In this document: piece after piece, positions 15,992 to 24,094 of the stretch
Position numbering within the stretch: the stretch's first letter is position 1
How the letters are laid out: every line of letters starts with the position of its first letter
From: a virus
Reading direction: 5' to 3' (one strand)
DNA length: 64,000 nucleotides
Virus record (IMG/VR): IMGVR_UViG_3300017788_002882
Span: 1-64,000 of that record
Translations under genes and position numbers: made by a program
The notes under the pieces: model-generated
The model's input: only the letters and a program-made list of their open reading frames with translations
What the model was told of the DNA's origin: nothing
Databases searched by the model: none

Positions 15992-16468
15992 TCATTTAAC
16001 ATTTTTATCCATCATCTTATAAATTTCAGTAATCATCTCCAAATCTGATTTGCTAAATGGTTTTGACATATCAAATATTTCTGCCAAGAAAATAGAAACT
16101 GACATTTTTACCTTTTTATCACTTTGATTGTAATAAGTGTCCATGTAAAAAGATTTCAAATATTCTTTGTGTTCCCCCTCAGAGGTGATAATAATATTTT
16201 CTTTGACAAAATTATCTACCATTTTTCCCCAACACCAATCAAAGTGAGATTCTTTATCTTGTTGAGATAAAATAATTTTAGTCTCAACTGAATCTACGTT
16301 TGTGTCACCCATGTAAGTGTCTTCAATCAAATAATCGAGTGATTTGAAAATGTCTCCAAACAGTTCAACTTTTTCGTGTATCATGTTGTGTGCGTCGAAC
16401 CACATTGCCACTTCTTCATTCGGAAGTGGTTTAGTGACCCAATTAAAAAAATTCTCCATAGAGTTCAT
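15992..16468 (-). CDS. Hypothetical protein (158 residues)
   Basis: An acidic, aromatic-rich soluble protein starting MNSMENFFNWVTKPLPNEEV, with FDWCWGKMVDNFVKENII in the middle. It resembles a helical adaptor but I recognise no family. It lies downstream of the 564-residue gene on the same strand with a 39-base gap. Confidence 0.6.
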   Translation of the reverse strand: MNSMENFFNWVTKPLPNEEVAMWFDAHNMIHEKVELFGDIFKSLDYLIEDTYMGDTNVDSVETKIILSQQDKESHFDWCWGKMVDNFVKENIIITSEGEHKEYLKSFYMDTYYNQSDKKVKMSVSIFLAEIFDMSKPFSKSDLEMITEIYKMMDKNVK

Positions 16469-16507
16469 CTATGGAGAATATATTAACTATTCAGAAAATG
16501 TGAATTT

Positions 16508-18202
16508 TTATTGAGTTTTTCTGTTGTATTGGATTAGATTTTTCATCTTTTCCATCTCTTCTGAGATTACTTTTCGTTTTTTGTCTTGTGTAGACTCCAA
16601 TTGGTTCATAATTTTCTCAGCCTTTGCAGTTGAATTTTTCTTCAAACCACCTGATTGTTTCTTATCACCAGCGATGTCAACAGGTTGAGGTTGTCTCTTG
16701 TAAGATACATTCATTTGTTCTGCTCCATACAAATTTTCATCAAAATTTTTCTTGAATCTTTCTCCTGTCTTTTCACTTCTTTTCGAAACATTCCCTAATG
16801 CTTTACCATCAGATCCAGTAACAGCGTTTCCATTCTTTACATCTCCTTTGATTTGTTTTGAAATCATTTCATCATCAGGTTTGATTTCATCATAAACTAA
16901 GTTTGTCATGCCTGGATACGCGAAAGCTTCAATGTATTCTTCTACCGCATCTGATGGATGGTATTTTTTCTCATTATGTTCTTTTTCCATGTCGTAATTA
17001 CTTTGAGGGAAGTCATCGGGGTTTTCATCATAACCTTTGCCACCCGAAACCATATCCTTCATGTAATCCTTCATTTTCTTAACAACCTCTTTAGCATAAT
17101 CTTCGTTTTCTTTTCTGTTTTGTCCCAAAACTTTCTCAGTCTTTTTCAAACCTTCAGGACTTTTCTTGGTAATATTTTCTTTCTCAGCAATATCTTTTAC
17201 TTGTTGTTCTAAAACGATTTGTTCAATCATATCAATCAATTCATCTTCGGTTACAACCAAAGAGGATTTTGTACTTTCTTTAACCTTTTTCAGAGTAAGT
17301 GCTAAATTCACTTGCTTGAGAAGTTTAGCGTCAGCTGCTGAAAGTTTTTTATCTCCTTCACCTTTTTTCATTAATTCACTTTTGAGTGATTTCAATTTGG
17401 ACACAGGGATTTTTTCTCCTTCAGGTATTCCCAATTTCTTGTGAAGAGCTCCTTTTTCCATATCAGTTTTCTGTATCCACTTTTCTTCAGCCTCTTTAAC
17501 ACTGAATTTTTTACCGTCAACCTCGAAAGAATCTTTACCTTTTTCTTTTGCTTGAGCCAAAGCTCCCGTGAATGCATTACCTTCTTCTGTTTCAGCCTCT
17601 TCCATATCTTTACGGAGTCTAACTTTCATTGGTCCATACTTTTTTCTGTAGATGTCGAAAAACTTTTTACCAGTTTCACCAGGTTCAAAAAATCTTTGTC
17701 TATCCCCAAACTTTGACATAAATGTGTCAAAATCTTCAATATCCTCTTCTTCATAATCGAAATCAAAATCACCAGGATATGACCTTTCATATTCGTCGAA
17801 CCATCCTGATGGGTCATCAGGGAATGACGCGAACATTTGAGCAGGTTTGTTGTCACTTAATCCTCTTCCAACATAAGTTGGTTCCTGAGCAGACAACTCC
17901 TCCGCTTCTTCCTCTTCTCCCTCATCACCTTCATAGTCACCTGGTGTCGATACATCATCAGCACTGTAGTAAAATTCTTTTGTCTCTTCCTTTTTGCTTC
18001 TGAGTTTCTCGAAATCAGCACCAGTTATTTTACCTTTGGGCTCAGCGACATCCAATTTCTTTTGACCCCCATGAAGTTCCTCATCGACTTCGATTTCAGT
18101 CCACTCACCCATTTCTTCAAGAAGTTGTTTTGTTTTATTTTCAATTTCCTCACTCAAAATTTTGGAAACCAATTTGTCTATGTCGTTTTTGAATTTATTC
18201 AT
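16508..18202 (-). CDS. Large charged phage protein, possibly scaffold- or virion-associated (564 residues)
   Basis: The protein is highly charged and low in hydrophobics. It has an acidic tract (EGDEGEEEEAEELSAQ) near residue 90, a module GALHKKLGIPEGEKIPVSKL near residue 250 that recurs in many phage proteins, and a C-terminal part with GMTNLVYDEIKPDDEMISKQ and KKRKVISEEMEKMKNLIQYN. The composition resembles prohead-core or scaffold proteins, but a structural role is inference. It shares a small operon with the DUF5661-like gene. Confidence 0.5.
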   Translation of the reverse strand: MNKFKNDIDKLVSKILSEEIENKTKQLLEEMGEWTEIEVDEELHGGQKKLDVAEPKGKITGADFEKLRSKKEETKEFYYSADDVSTPGDYEGDEGEEEEAEELSAQEPTYVGRGLSDNKPAQMFASFPDDPSGWFDEYERSYPGDFDFDYEEEDIEDFDTFMSKFGDRQRFFEPGETGKKFFDIYRKKYGPMKVRLRKDMEEAETEEGNAFTGALAQAKEKGKDSFEVDGKKFSVKEAEEKWIQKTDMEKGALHKKLGIPEGEKIPVSKLKSLKSELMKKGEGDKKLSAADAKLLKQVNLALTLKKVKESTKSSLVVTEDELIDMIEQIVLEQQVKDIAEKENITKKSPEGLKKTEKVLGQNRKENEDYAKEVVKKMKDYMKDMVSGGKGYDENPDDFPQSNYDMEKEHNEKKYHPSDAVEEYIEAFAYPGMTNLVYDEIKPDDEMISKQIKGDVKNGNAVTGSDGKALGNVSKRSEKTGERFKKNFDENLYGAEQMNVSYKRQPQPVDIAGDKKQSGGLKKNSTAKAEKIMNQLESTQDKKRKVISEEMEKMKNLIQYNRKTQ

Positions 18203-18215
18203 TTCTTTGATTTTA

Positions 18216-18225
18216 ATATAAATAT
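18216..18225 (-). promoter_or_regulatory. TATTTAT-type upstream element
   Basis: ATATTTATAT on the minus strand, 13 bases before the ATG of the 564-residue gene. Overlaps the gap after the DUF5661-like gene. Confidence 0.35.
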
Positions 18226-18227
18226 CT

Positions 18228-18998
18228 TTATTTACCGCTTTTGCTCTTCTTTTGGTATTCCCTCTCCAAAATAGTTACTATCACAGATTCATCAAGATTT
18301 AGTCTTGACGCAACATTCTTAATTGCTTCTTTGACTGATTCGTTTTTCGAAAGTTTAAGATTTGTGATGTCCCCCTGATTACAATATGGGAATCGAGTAC
18401 ATTTTTTCTTTACTTGAACAAATGACCCTCCTTTATACTGAGTTTTCCTGCTTGGTCCCCAATCTTTTTTCTTTGTAGATTTTGCCCACATTGCGGGAGT
18501 TTCATATCCACCAGAAGAACCTGTAGTTGTCGCCTCTTTTGCCTCAACCTTTTCCACTTCGCTTTCTTTTAACTTTGGATTCTCACTTCTACTTCGCTCC
18601 CAAAACTCATCATCACCACCGAATACAGGTCCAACGTAAGCTCCTGAGGAACCAGATCCTGTAGCTTCTTTGGTTTCGATTTTTTTCAACTTATCGTAAT
18701 ATTTTGGGTCTTCGAACAAATGGTCCATAGCGATTTCTTTTGCTTTGGTTTTGTCTTTTGTATGTTCCATTTCAACTTTCATTCCATCATTCAAATGTTT
18801 CTTTATTGATTGAACATCCATTTTATGTTTTTTTGCGATGTCTCCAACAGTTTTTTTATCTGCCAAACCACCCTCTAACTTTTCCTCTTGGAATCCCTGT
18901 TTGTATTTCATATGATCACCTAATGTTGATGAATTTAAGGTTATAGTTGAAAAAGCCTTATCTAAACTGTTTTTAAATAAATCTGCTGAACTTTTCAT
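18228..18998 (-). CDS. DUF5661-like phage protein with duplicated GSSGxY motif (256 residues)
   Basis: Residues about 35-110 contain KKTVGDIAKKHKMDVQSIKK, KVEMEHTKDKTKAKEIAMDH and LFEDPKYYDKLKKIE, the DUF5661 pattern. Two short repeats follow, EATGSGSSGAYVGPVF and EATTTGSSGGYETPAMW, then CTRFPYCNQGDITNLKLSK. Such EATxxGSxGxYxxP segments recur in virion or prohead-associated proteins of large phages, maybe as protease or assembly sites. The exact role is unknown. Confidence 0.65.
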   Translation of the reverse strand: MKSSADLFKNSLDKAFSTITLNSSTLGDHMKYKQGFQEEKLEGGLADKKTVGDIAKKHKMDVQSIKKHLNDGMKVEMEHTKDKTKAKEIAMDHLFEDPKYYDKLKKIETKEATGSGSSGAYVGPVFGGDDEFWERSRSENPKLKESEVEKVEAKEATTTGSSGGYETPAMWAKSTKKKDWGPSRKTQYKGGSFVQVKKKCTRFPYCNQGDITNLKLSKNESVKEAIKNVASRLNLDESVIVTILEREYQKKSKSGK

Positions 18999-19000
18999 AT

Positions 19001-19246
19001 TTAAGCGTTCTTAAGTCTTGGTTCCCAATAACTTCTATTGGTCCACATAAATTGATAAAACTCTCGGAACATCCTCAAAGTAATTTCTTTGACTTCTCCT
19101 TCGAGTTTTCCTCTTTTTATTTCTTTCTGAATTTTGTCCATCAATTGGTCTTCGAATTGTTTGATGGTATTATTATTCATGAAAGATTTTATTTCTTTCC
19201 GAATAAGTGTTTCTATTTCTCTTGTATCTGAACTTGTAAGTGCCAT
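19001..19246 (-). CDS. Conserved small phage protein (81 residues)
   Basis: The ATG at 19246 (MALTSSDTREIETLIRKEIK) overlaps the stop of the upstream gene as TAATG and is preferred over an upstream ATG 60 bases away. The C-terminus EFYQFMWTNRSYWEPRLKNA matches my memory of a conserved short protein in T4-like phages of aquatic hosts. It is helical, without recognised function. Operon position next to lysis and virion-type genes fits late expression. Confidence 0.65.
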   Translation of the reverse strand: MALTSSDTREIETLIRKEIKSFMNNNTIKQFEDQLMDKIQKEIKRGKLEGEVKEITLRMFREFYQFMWTNRSYWEPRLKNA

Positions 19247-19671
19247 TAATTCCCAATAATTAAAACTGTTGTTAATCCAATTCCTAAAAAAGTTCCAACT
19301 TTCCACAACAACGTCTGAGCTTTCTGACCTTTTAGTTCTCTGTTAAGTTTATCAGTCAGTTCCTTTGATAATTTGAGTTGTTCGTCCTTTTTGTTGATTA
19401 TGAATTGGTTATTCTCATCTTTTTGAGTAAGAATCGTAATAATACCGTCTTTCTGAATTTCTCTTTCCTCAACCTTTTGTAGTTTGAGTTTCAATAAGCC
19501 CATTTCTTCCTTCAAACCATCGTACTTCAACAAATCTTGATAAACCAACCTTGCTGTTCTTACACTTAACACTACTTTTGTGGTGTCTATTTCATTGGTT
19601 TGAGTAACGCTCTGCGAAAAGCCTTTCAAGCTCAACATTACCAATAAAAACAACATTATTAACTTTTTCAT
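19246..19671 (-). CDS. Secreted/membrane coiled-coil protein, spanin-like (141 residues)
   Basis: The ATG at 19671 gives a clean signal peptide, MKKLIMLFLLVMLSLKGFSQ. A coiled coil follows (YDGLKEEMGLLKLKLQKVEE), and the protein ends in a hydrophobic segment, VGTFLGIGLTTVLIIGN. Its 5' end is nested in the gene upstream, as Rz1 genes often are in Rz. It has no lipobox cysteine, so it is not a classical o-spanin. Context next to the endolysin suggests a role in disrupting or bridging the envelope; this is inference. Confidence 0.55.
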   Translation of the reverse strand: MKKLIMLFLLVMLSLKGFSQSVTQTNEIDTTKVVLSVRTARLVYQDLLKYDGLKEEMGLLKLKLQKVEEREIQKDGIITILTQKDENNQFIINKKDEQLKLSKELTDKLNRELKGQKAQTLLWKVGTFLGIGLTTVLIIGN

Positions 19672-19945
19672 CAGTTTGTTCTTTGACAGTTTCAATATTA
19701 TTATCGATTTCATGAATTTCCTTAGTGATTGAATTTACAGTTTCTTTTATCACTAATACTTTTTCATCCATCTCTTTGTTTACCGACTGAGCAGAATCTA
19801 TTTCAACTTGGATATTTTCAATCTTTTCTTTGTAGGATTTCACATCTGTCTTTATCCCATTTGTATTCATGATATTCCACAAAGCCAAAATGATTACTAT
19901 GACAAGTAATATGTTTTGTTTGTTGTTGATGATTTTCTCTCTCAT
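19592..19945 (-). CDS. i-spanin-like membrane protein with coiled coil (117 residues)
   Basis: An N-terminal transmembrane segment (ILLVIVIILALWNIM, residues about 12-26) is followed by about 75 residues of probable periplasmic coiled coil (IENIQVEIDSAQSVNKEMDE). This layout is that of Rz-type i-spanins. It overlaps the following secreted protein gene by 80 bases and lies two genes downstream of the amidase. The partner and function are inferred from context alone. Confidence 0.55.
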   Translation of the reverse strand: MREKIINNKQNILLVIVIILALWNIMNTNGIKTDVKSYKEKIENIQVEIDSAQSVNKEMDEKVLVIKETVNSITKEIHEIDNNIETVKEQTDEKVNNVVFIGNVELERLFAERYSNQ

Positions 19946-19946
19946 T

Positions 19947-20519
19947 TTACATTGGTGACTCTTTCGTCTTTTTTCTATTTGCTAAAACTCTACCCCACTT
20001 AGATTTGAACTTTTGGTAAAACTGTTGTAGTTTACTAATCATGTCCAAAAATTCTTGGTCCACTTTAATCATGTCTCCATTGATATAGATTCCACTATCT
20101 TCACCAATGGTAAGACTGAAGTCTATATCTTCATCAATTAATTTACCAGACCATTCCACACTGTTCTTATAAACATTCAATGTGTTAAAATCTGCTAAGT
20201 CAGAAACCTCTTCCACGAATTCATCCATCGTCTCTTGGAATGCAATTTTCTCATCAGTTGTTATGTCCAAATCACTTCTGTCTTTACCATGAAGTTGTAG
20301 GATTCCACCTGAAATTCTATACTTTTGGGATTTATCTTTCGGTGACGGAGTTTCACCCTGAGAAATTTCAGTCTCGGCTGTGTCATATTCAACATCTTGT
20401 TTCATTCTACTCTCAACATCTTTAGCGACGTTTATCTGAGTATCTTGTTCAAAGATTAACTTTGATTTTCGTAAGAGAGACTTAATCTCATCGTACCTTT
20501 CGTTATGCAAATTGTTCAT
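19947..20519 (-). CDS. Hypothetical protein in the lysis block (190 residues)
   Basis: An acidic soluble protein beginning MNNLHNERYDEIKSLLRKSK, with YRISGGILQLHGKDRSDLDI in the middle and KLQQFYQKFKSKWGRVLANR near the end. The N-terminal helix plus RISGG segment reminds me of virion proteins of large phages, but I cannot name a family. It overlaps the endolysin gene by 17 bases and is therefore co-transcribed with it. Confidence 0.6.
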   Translation of the reverse strand: MNNLHNERYDEIKSLLRKSKLIFEQDTQINVAKDVESRMKQDVEYDTAETEISQGETPSPKDKSQKYRISGGILQLHGKDRSDLDITTDEKIAFQETMDEFVEEVSDLADFNTLNVYKNSVEWSGKLIDEDIDFSLTIGEDSGIYINGDMIKVDQEFLDMISKLQQFYQKFKSKWGRVLANRKKTKESPM

Positions 20520-21108
20520 TTTCTAAGAATTTAATAAAGGTTTCAAAATTGAAAGATGGGTTTAGGTCAGTGAAGTTCGAATTATAATTACTTCTTGTGG
20601 TTATTCCTTCGAAGTTTTCTATTCCGTCTACTTTAGTATTATGACCTACACACGTCTTTTCGATTTGGAGAGTATCTGTCAAATGTTTACACAACTCAGC
20701 AGTCATTTCTATTTGTTGAGGAGTGTAAGGTTGCCAGAAATAGTAATCTCTCCATTTCTTTTCATATACCTGCTGATTATAAATACTTCCTTTCCAGTTA
20801 ATATAATTGTTGGATAATGGTTTCTTTTCCAACCATCCCAAATTCTCCAAAGAAACAATTATAGAAAGCTTATTTACGATTACATCCTTGAAAAAATTAC
20901 TGTATCCGTTGTCAGGAAGTAATTGTAACACTTTCCCTTCACGAGTAACGATGTAGTTAGGTATTTTATCGTATTTGGAGTTGTACCTAAATTTAAGGGA
21001 AGCCAGGTATTCCCCGACTTCCCTTGAAGTATGACACAAAATTATTTGTGATTTTGGTTTGTATTTTCCAGTTAGTTTAAAATTTCCGTATTTTTCAATA
21101 TTAACCAT
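20503..21108 (-). CDS. Endolysin: N-acetylmuramoyl-L-alanine amidase (Amidase_2-like)
   Basis: The 201-residue protein has the Amidase_2 order. The first zinc-ligand strand is IILCHTSRE (His26), followed by the substrate-cleft strand YIVTREGKVLQLLPDN, then IIVSLENLGWL, and a second His in CVGHNTKVDG near residue 155. Such enzymes cut the bond between MurNAc and L-Ala in peptidoglycan. There is no signal peptide, so export would need a holin; the upstream membrane protein is the candidate. Some family positions (His before VI, Lys-Asp at the end) differ, so activity is likely but not certain. Confidence 0.75.
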   Translation of the reverse strand: MVNIEKYGNFKLTGKYKPKSQIILCHTSREVGEYLASLKFRYNSKYDKIPNYIVTREGKVLQLLPDNGYSNFFKDVIVNKLSIIVSLENLGWLEKKPLSNNYINWKGSIYNQQVYEKKWRDYYFWQPYTPQQIEMTAELCKHLTDTLQIEKTCVGHNTKVDGIENFEGITTRSNYNSNFTDLNPSFNFETFIKFLENEQFA

Positions 21109-21832
21109 GACTTCTCAAATAACTGAGTCTTTTAGGATTCGAATCATTTTCTTCAAGTTGTATTTCTACATCGAACTCCTGTACAGATTCATCATTCAAT
21201 GTCCCAAATTTTTGTTCATTTAATTTTCTTAACTCTTCTTCCAACTTTTCTAATTCCTCAGGAGTTGGAGTATATTTTTCTTTATCAAGTTCTGCTTCAA
21301 TTTTACCAGCCTCTTTACTCAATTCGTCAATATTGACTACCTGTGGTTCTATTGTTTGAACTTTTTTCTTCTCTTCTTCTTCGAACTTTACCAACATATG
21401 TAGGAAGGAAAGGGAGATGATTGGCAACATTCCACCAGCAAATAATGAAAGGAATCTTTTGTGTCCAACAAAATCACCTGATTCAACTCCCAAGTAAGTC
21501 ACAAATGGATCTACCAAGTCTACCCAATCTCTGAAAGATTCAGAGTTAATATCGATGTATTGATATGCGAAGAAGATGTTTCCAATGAACTGAATCAATG
21601 TAACAATACCAAATGGGAAATATACCTTTGCTCCCATCTGAGCGGAAATAGCCGCTAATGCTGACAACGCAGCAATTTCAATACCCACAGACAAATAAAT
21701 CGCCCAACTCAAAGGATTAGACAATCCATACCATGATGTTACGTGAGATATGGAAACAAAAGCAACTGTCAGAATCGGGACCAAAAATGAAATATAAATT
21801 ATGGTTCTGAAGTTTTTCTGAATCCAATTCAT
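21101..21832 (-). CDS. Multi-span membrane protein, candidate holin (243 residues)
   Basis: Four hydrophobic segments are visible in the first 150 residues: TIIYISFLVPILTVAFVSI, NPLSWAIYLSVGIEIAALS, VYFPFGIVTLIQFIGNIFFA and LFAGGMLPIISLSFLHMLV. A charged, Glu-rich cytoplasmic tail follows. The gene overlaps the amidase gene by eight bases, which suggests a holin or lysis-regulator role. The length exceeds most holins (60-150 residues), so another membrane role is possible. Confidence 0.55.
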   Translation of the reverse strand: MNWIQKNFRTIIYISFLVPILTVAFVSISHVTSWYGLSNPLSWAIYLSVGIEIAALSALAAISAQMGAKVYFPFGIVTLIQFIGNIFFAYQYIDINSESFRDWVDLVDPFVTYLGVESGDFVGHKRFLSLFAGGMLPIISLSFLHMLVKFEEEEKKKVQTIEPQVVNIDELSKEAGKIEAELDKEKYTPTPEELEKLEEELRKLNEQKFGTLNDESVQEFDVEIQLEENDSNPKRLSYLRSHG

Positions 21833-22116
21833 TTAACTTGTGTTTTGAGTTTTTTTATCTGTTCTTCAATTTCTGTTTGTCTTCTGACATCAAGTAATTT
21901 TCTATCAGTTGCTTGAATCATTCTTTTTTCAGCTTCGAGACCAGATATTTGTAATTCTATATTCAGTTCTTGTTTAGTATATGTTGAATCTTTGATTGCC
22001 TCAATCTCTTGTCTCATTTTTGTAAGTTCCCTCGAGTCCCCACAGGATTTGAAAAATCCCAATACAGCAATAACCAATACGATTATAACGAAGTTGTTTT
22101 CAATAAATTTTTTCAT
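21829..22116 (-). CDS. Small membrane-anchored coiled-coil protein (95 residues)
   Basis: An N-terminal hydrophobic segment (FVIIVLVIAVLGFFKSCG) is followed by a helical, charged region likely to form a coiled coil (ELNIELQISGLEAEKRMIQA). The Cys at the end of the hydrophobic segment is not a standard lipobox. It overlaps the candidate holin gene by ATGA and starts the lysis block. An i-spanin or scaffold role at the membrane is possible. Confidence 0.55.
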   Translation of the reverse strand: MKKFIENNFVIIVLVIAVLGFFKSCGDSRELTKMRQEIEAIKDSTYTKQELNIELQISGLEAEKRMIQATDRKLLDVRRQTEIEEQIKKLKTQVK

Positions 22117-22147
22117 TTTGAAATATTTTATGTTTATCCTAAAATAT

Positions 22148-22177
22148 AAAAGGTGTATTAAATAAATACACCCTTTA
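22148..22177 (-). terminator. Probable rho-independent terminator after the sigma-factor gene
   Basis: AATACACC and GGTGTATT form an eight-base stem with a five-base loop (22152-22172), flanked on the minus strand by a T-rich tail. It lies eight bases after the sigma stop. Confidence 0.65.
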
Positions 22178-22184
22178 TTCTATT

Positions 22185-22982
22185 TTACAAATAATCAAAC
22201 AAGACACCCGTCTCATTCCTTAATTTTCTCAGAGCTTTTTCTTTGATTTGTCTAACTCTTTCTTTGGTCAAATCGAAGTCGCCACCAATATCTTCCAATG
22301 TCCGTGTTGAACCTGACAAACCGAAATAGTCTTCGATAATTATCTTCTCCCTCTCATCCAATACATCCAACATACCCAAAAGTTTTCCCTTCAAATTATC
22401 CTCTGTGGACAAATTTTTGTCAGCAGAATCCGCATTTGGATTAACCAATACATCCAATAATGTATCACCCTCCTCATTCAAGGGATTATCCAAATTGATT
22501 GTGTAAGGAAGATTCACCAACTTCTCGGGTAATTCAACTCCCGCTTTTTCAAGTTCTTTCTTGGCCTTATGAAGTTCTTGAACAACATTGACAGGAAGTC
22601 TGATTGTTCTTGCATTCTCATTCAAGGATTGCAAGATTGATTGTCTCACCCACCAAACAGCGTATGAAATGAATCTTAACTTTTTTGTCCAATCGAAATT
22701 CTCAATCGCTTTCATAAGACCAAGGTTTCCCTCAGCAATCAAATCACACAAATCCAATCCTTGATTCTGATATTGTTTGGAGACTGTAATTACGAAACGC
22801 AAATTACCTTCCAACAATTCTTTTTGGATTTCTTTTTTCTCATCTTCTGTAATAACTCCTGACAACATTCTTTCAGCAAGTTCTCTCTCCCTTTCGGGAG
22901 TCATAACTTTAATCTTACGAATGTCTTTCAGGTAATGGCTAATCTCTTCTTGATTAATCGGAATTGAGGATTTTTCTTTCAT
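22185..22982 (-). CDS. Sigma-70 family factor, primary-type
   Basis: The 265-residue protein has region 1.2 (ISHYLKDIRKIKVMTPERER), region 2 (NLRFVITVSKQYQNQGLDLC, LIAEGNLGLMKAIENFD, FISYAVWWVRQSILQSL) and region 4 with the helix-turn-helix LTKERVRQIKEKALRKLR. Unlike T4 gp55 it keeps all promoter-contact regions. The FISYAVWW.RQSILQ and LVNPNADSADK segments resemble Bacteroidota RpoD. It probably redirects host RNA polymerase to phage promoters. It is co-transcribed with the 185-residue gene upstream, from a Bacteroidota-type promoter. Confidence 0.92.
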   Translation of the reverse strand: MKEKSSIPINQEEISHYLKDIRKIKVMTPERERELAERMLSGVITEDEKKEIQKELLEGNLRFVITVSKQYQNQGLDLCDLIAEGNLGLMKAIENFDWTKKLRFISYAVWWVRQSILQSLNENARTIRLPVNVVQELHKAKKELEKAGVELPEKLVNLPYTINLDNPLNEEGDTLLDVLVNPNADSADKNLSTEDNLKGKLLGMLDVLDEREKIIIEDYFGLSGSTRTLEDIGGDFDLTKERVRQIKEKALRKLRNETGVLFDYL

Positions 22983-22983
22983 A

Positions 22984-23541
22984 TTAGTTTTTGCTGTAAT
23001 TTTGAAGTAGAGTTAATTCGTGTTTGGTGAGAGAATCCATTCCTAAGACATTAATCTTATCTAAGATAGTATCTAAAGTTGTTTTCACTGCTGGAGTACC
23101 CATCCATTGTGCAATCTTGGACTTGAATTGTGATTCCAATTCGTTAGAAAAACTCATGTCAATATCATCATCCTCGTCGTAGTCATCATACAAGTCAGTA
23201 TTCTCAACAACACCTCTCATGTCGATTGCATAGTCATTGTTTTGACCAGGATTATCCAAGTCAAATAAATGACCAGATTTTTCGTAAGGGACATGAACTG
23301 ACACTTTGTCAGATACTTCTGTCAAAATTAATATTTCACTATCAACATGGATAAGTCCAGTGATGTAATCAAAGATTTCGTCTTTGGGAACATCTGTTGC
23401 GAAGTACATCATTATAATTCCTCCTCCGAACTGATACTTCATGTTTGGTGATTCCACCAATGGTGCAACTGACATTACCAATTGATTACAACTCTCGTCT
23501 GTGATAAAATTTCCAATGACTGTCGCTAAATAGTTTTTCAT
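22984..23541 (-). CDS. Hypothetical protein upstream of sigma (185 residues)
   Basis: The first half is alpha/beta (MKNYLATVIGNFITDESCNQ, FGGGIIMMYFATDVPKDEIF) and the second acidic (DLYDDYDEDDDIDMSFSNEL). Its C-terminal helices (LTKHELTLLQNYSKN) may bind a partner. It lies two bases upstream of the sigma gene, behind the same promoter, so an anti-sigma or sigma-partner role can be considered; no family is recognised. Confidence 0.6.
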   Translation of the reverse strand: MKNYLATVIGNFITDESCNQLVMSVAPLVESPNMKYQFGGGIIMMYFATDVPKDEIFDYITGLIHVDSEILILTEVSDKVSVHVPYEKSGHLFDLDNPGQNNDYAIDMRGVVENTDLYDDYDEDDDIDMSFSNELESQFKSKIAQWMGTPAVKTTLDTILDKINVLGMDSLTKHELTLLQNYSKN

Positions 23542-23556
23542 GTGTTTGATTTTTTT

Positions 23557-24057
23557 TTACAAAGATACTGATTTAATATTATTAACAAAATAAACTCTTC
23601 CTTTAGTTCCCGAATGTTGCTCGTACCACTTACCTTCTTTATCTTTCCAAACATAAGGATTGGTAGGATCGACATCCCATCGATACTGTGAATAAAAATC
23701 GAAGTCCTTTTTCAATAAATTGGACTTGTGGGAATCATGGAACTTTTGATTACCGAACCAGTCAGGATATTCCACAACCTCATCGATTTCTTCTTTGTCC
23801 ATGGTATTTCTGAAACCACGATTGACCCATTCATCAATACTCGCATTCAAGTACATCTTAAGAAGTGGAACATGGTTTCTCCACATAACAGAGCATGGAT
23901 GGTTTACCCACCCTTTATAGGGGGAACCATCCAACTTAGGTCTGCCAGTAATTGCACTGATGATTTGATAGGTTTCAACTCTTTGTTTGCCGAGTCTTTT
24001 GTCATCGAGGACTCTTAGTGATTCGGTCAAGTCGGCGTATGGTAGGAACGTTTGCAT
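23557..24057 (-). CDS. Pyrimidine-dimer DNA glycosylase-like protein (MSMEG_6728/Pyr_excise type)
   Basis: The N-terminus MQTFLPYADLTESLRVLDD followed by KRLGKQRVETYQII, GWVNHPCSVMWRNH and VNRGFRNTM matches the bacterial MSMEG_6728 family grouped with pyrimidine-dimer DNA glycosylases (PF03013). T4 DenV of this broad group excises UV dimers through an N-terminal threonine; here residue 2 is Gln, so direct DenV-like chemistry is doubtful. A DNA-repair role is likely but unproven. Its promoter lies immediately before the ATG. Confidence 0.7.
   Translation of the reverse strand: MQTFLPYADLTESLRVLDDKRLGKQRVETYQIISAITGRPKLDGSPYKGWVNHPCSVMWRNHVPLLKMYLNASIDEWVNRGFRNTMDKEEIDEVVEYPDWFGNQKFHDSHKSNLLKKDFDFYSQYRWDVDPTNPYVWKDKEGKWYEQHSGTKGRVYFVNNIKSVSL
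23560..23589 (-). promoter_or_regulatory. Bacteroidota-type promoter for the sigma operon
   Basis: TTTG (23589-23586), 18 bases, then TATCTTTG (23567-23560) on the minus strand. The spacer is one base short of the usual 19-21. It is embedded in the 3' end of the glycosylase-like gene, 18 bases before the ATG at 23541. Confidence 0.7.
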
Positions 24058-24061
24058 GACA

Positions 24062-24094
24062 CAAAGATATAAATTAATTTGAGATTAACGCAAC
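24062..24094 (-). promoter_or_regulatory. Bacteroidota-type promoter for the glycosylase-like gene
   Basis: GTTG (24094-24091), 21 bases, TATCTTTG (24069-24062) on the minus strand. The -7 element ends four bases before the ATG at 24057, so the transcript would be nearly or fully leaderless. Confidence 0.6.
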
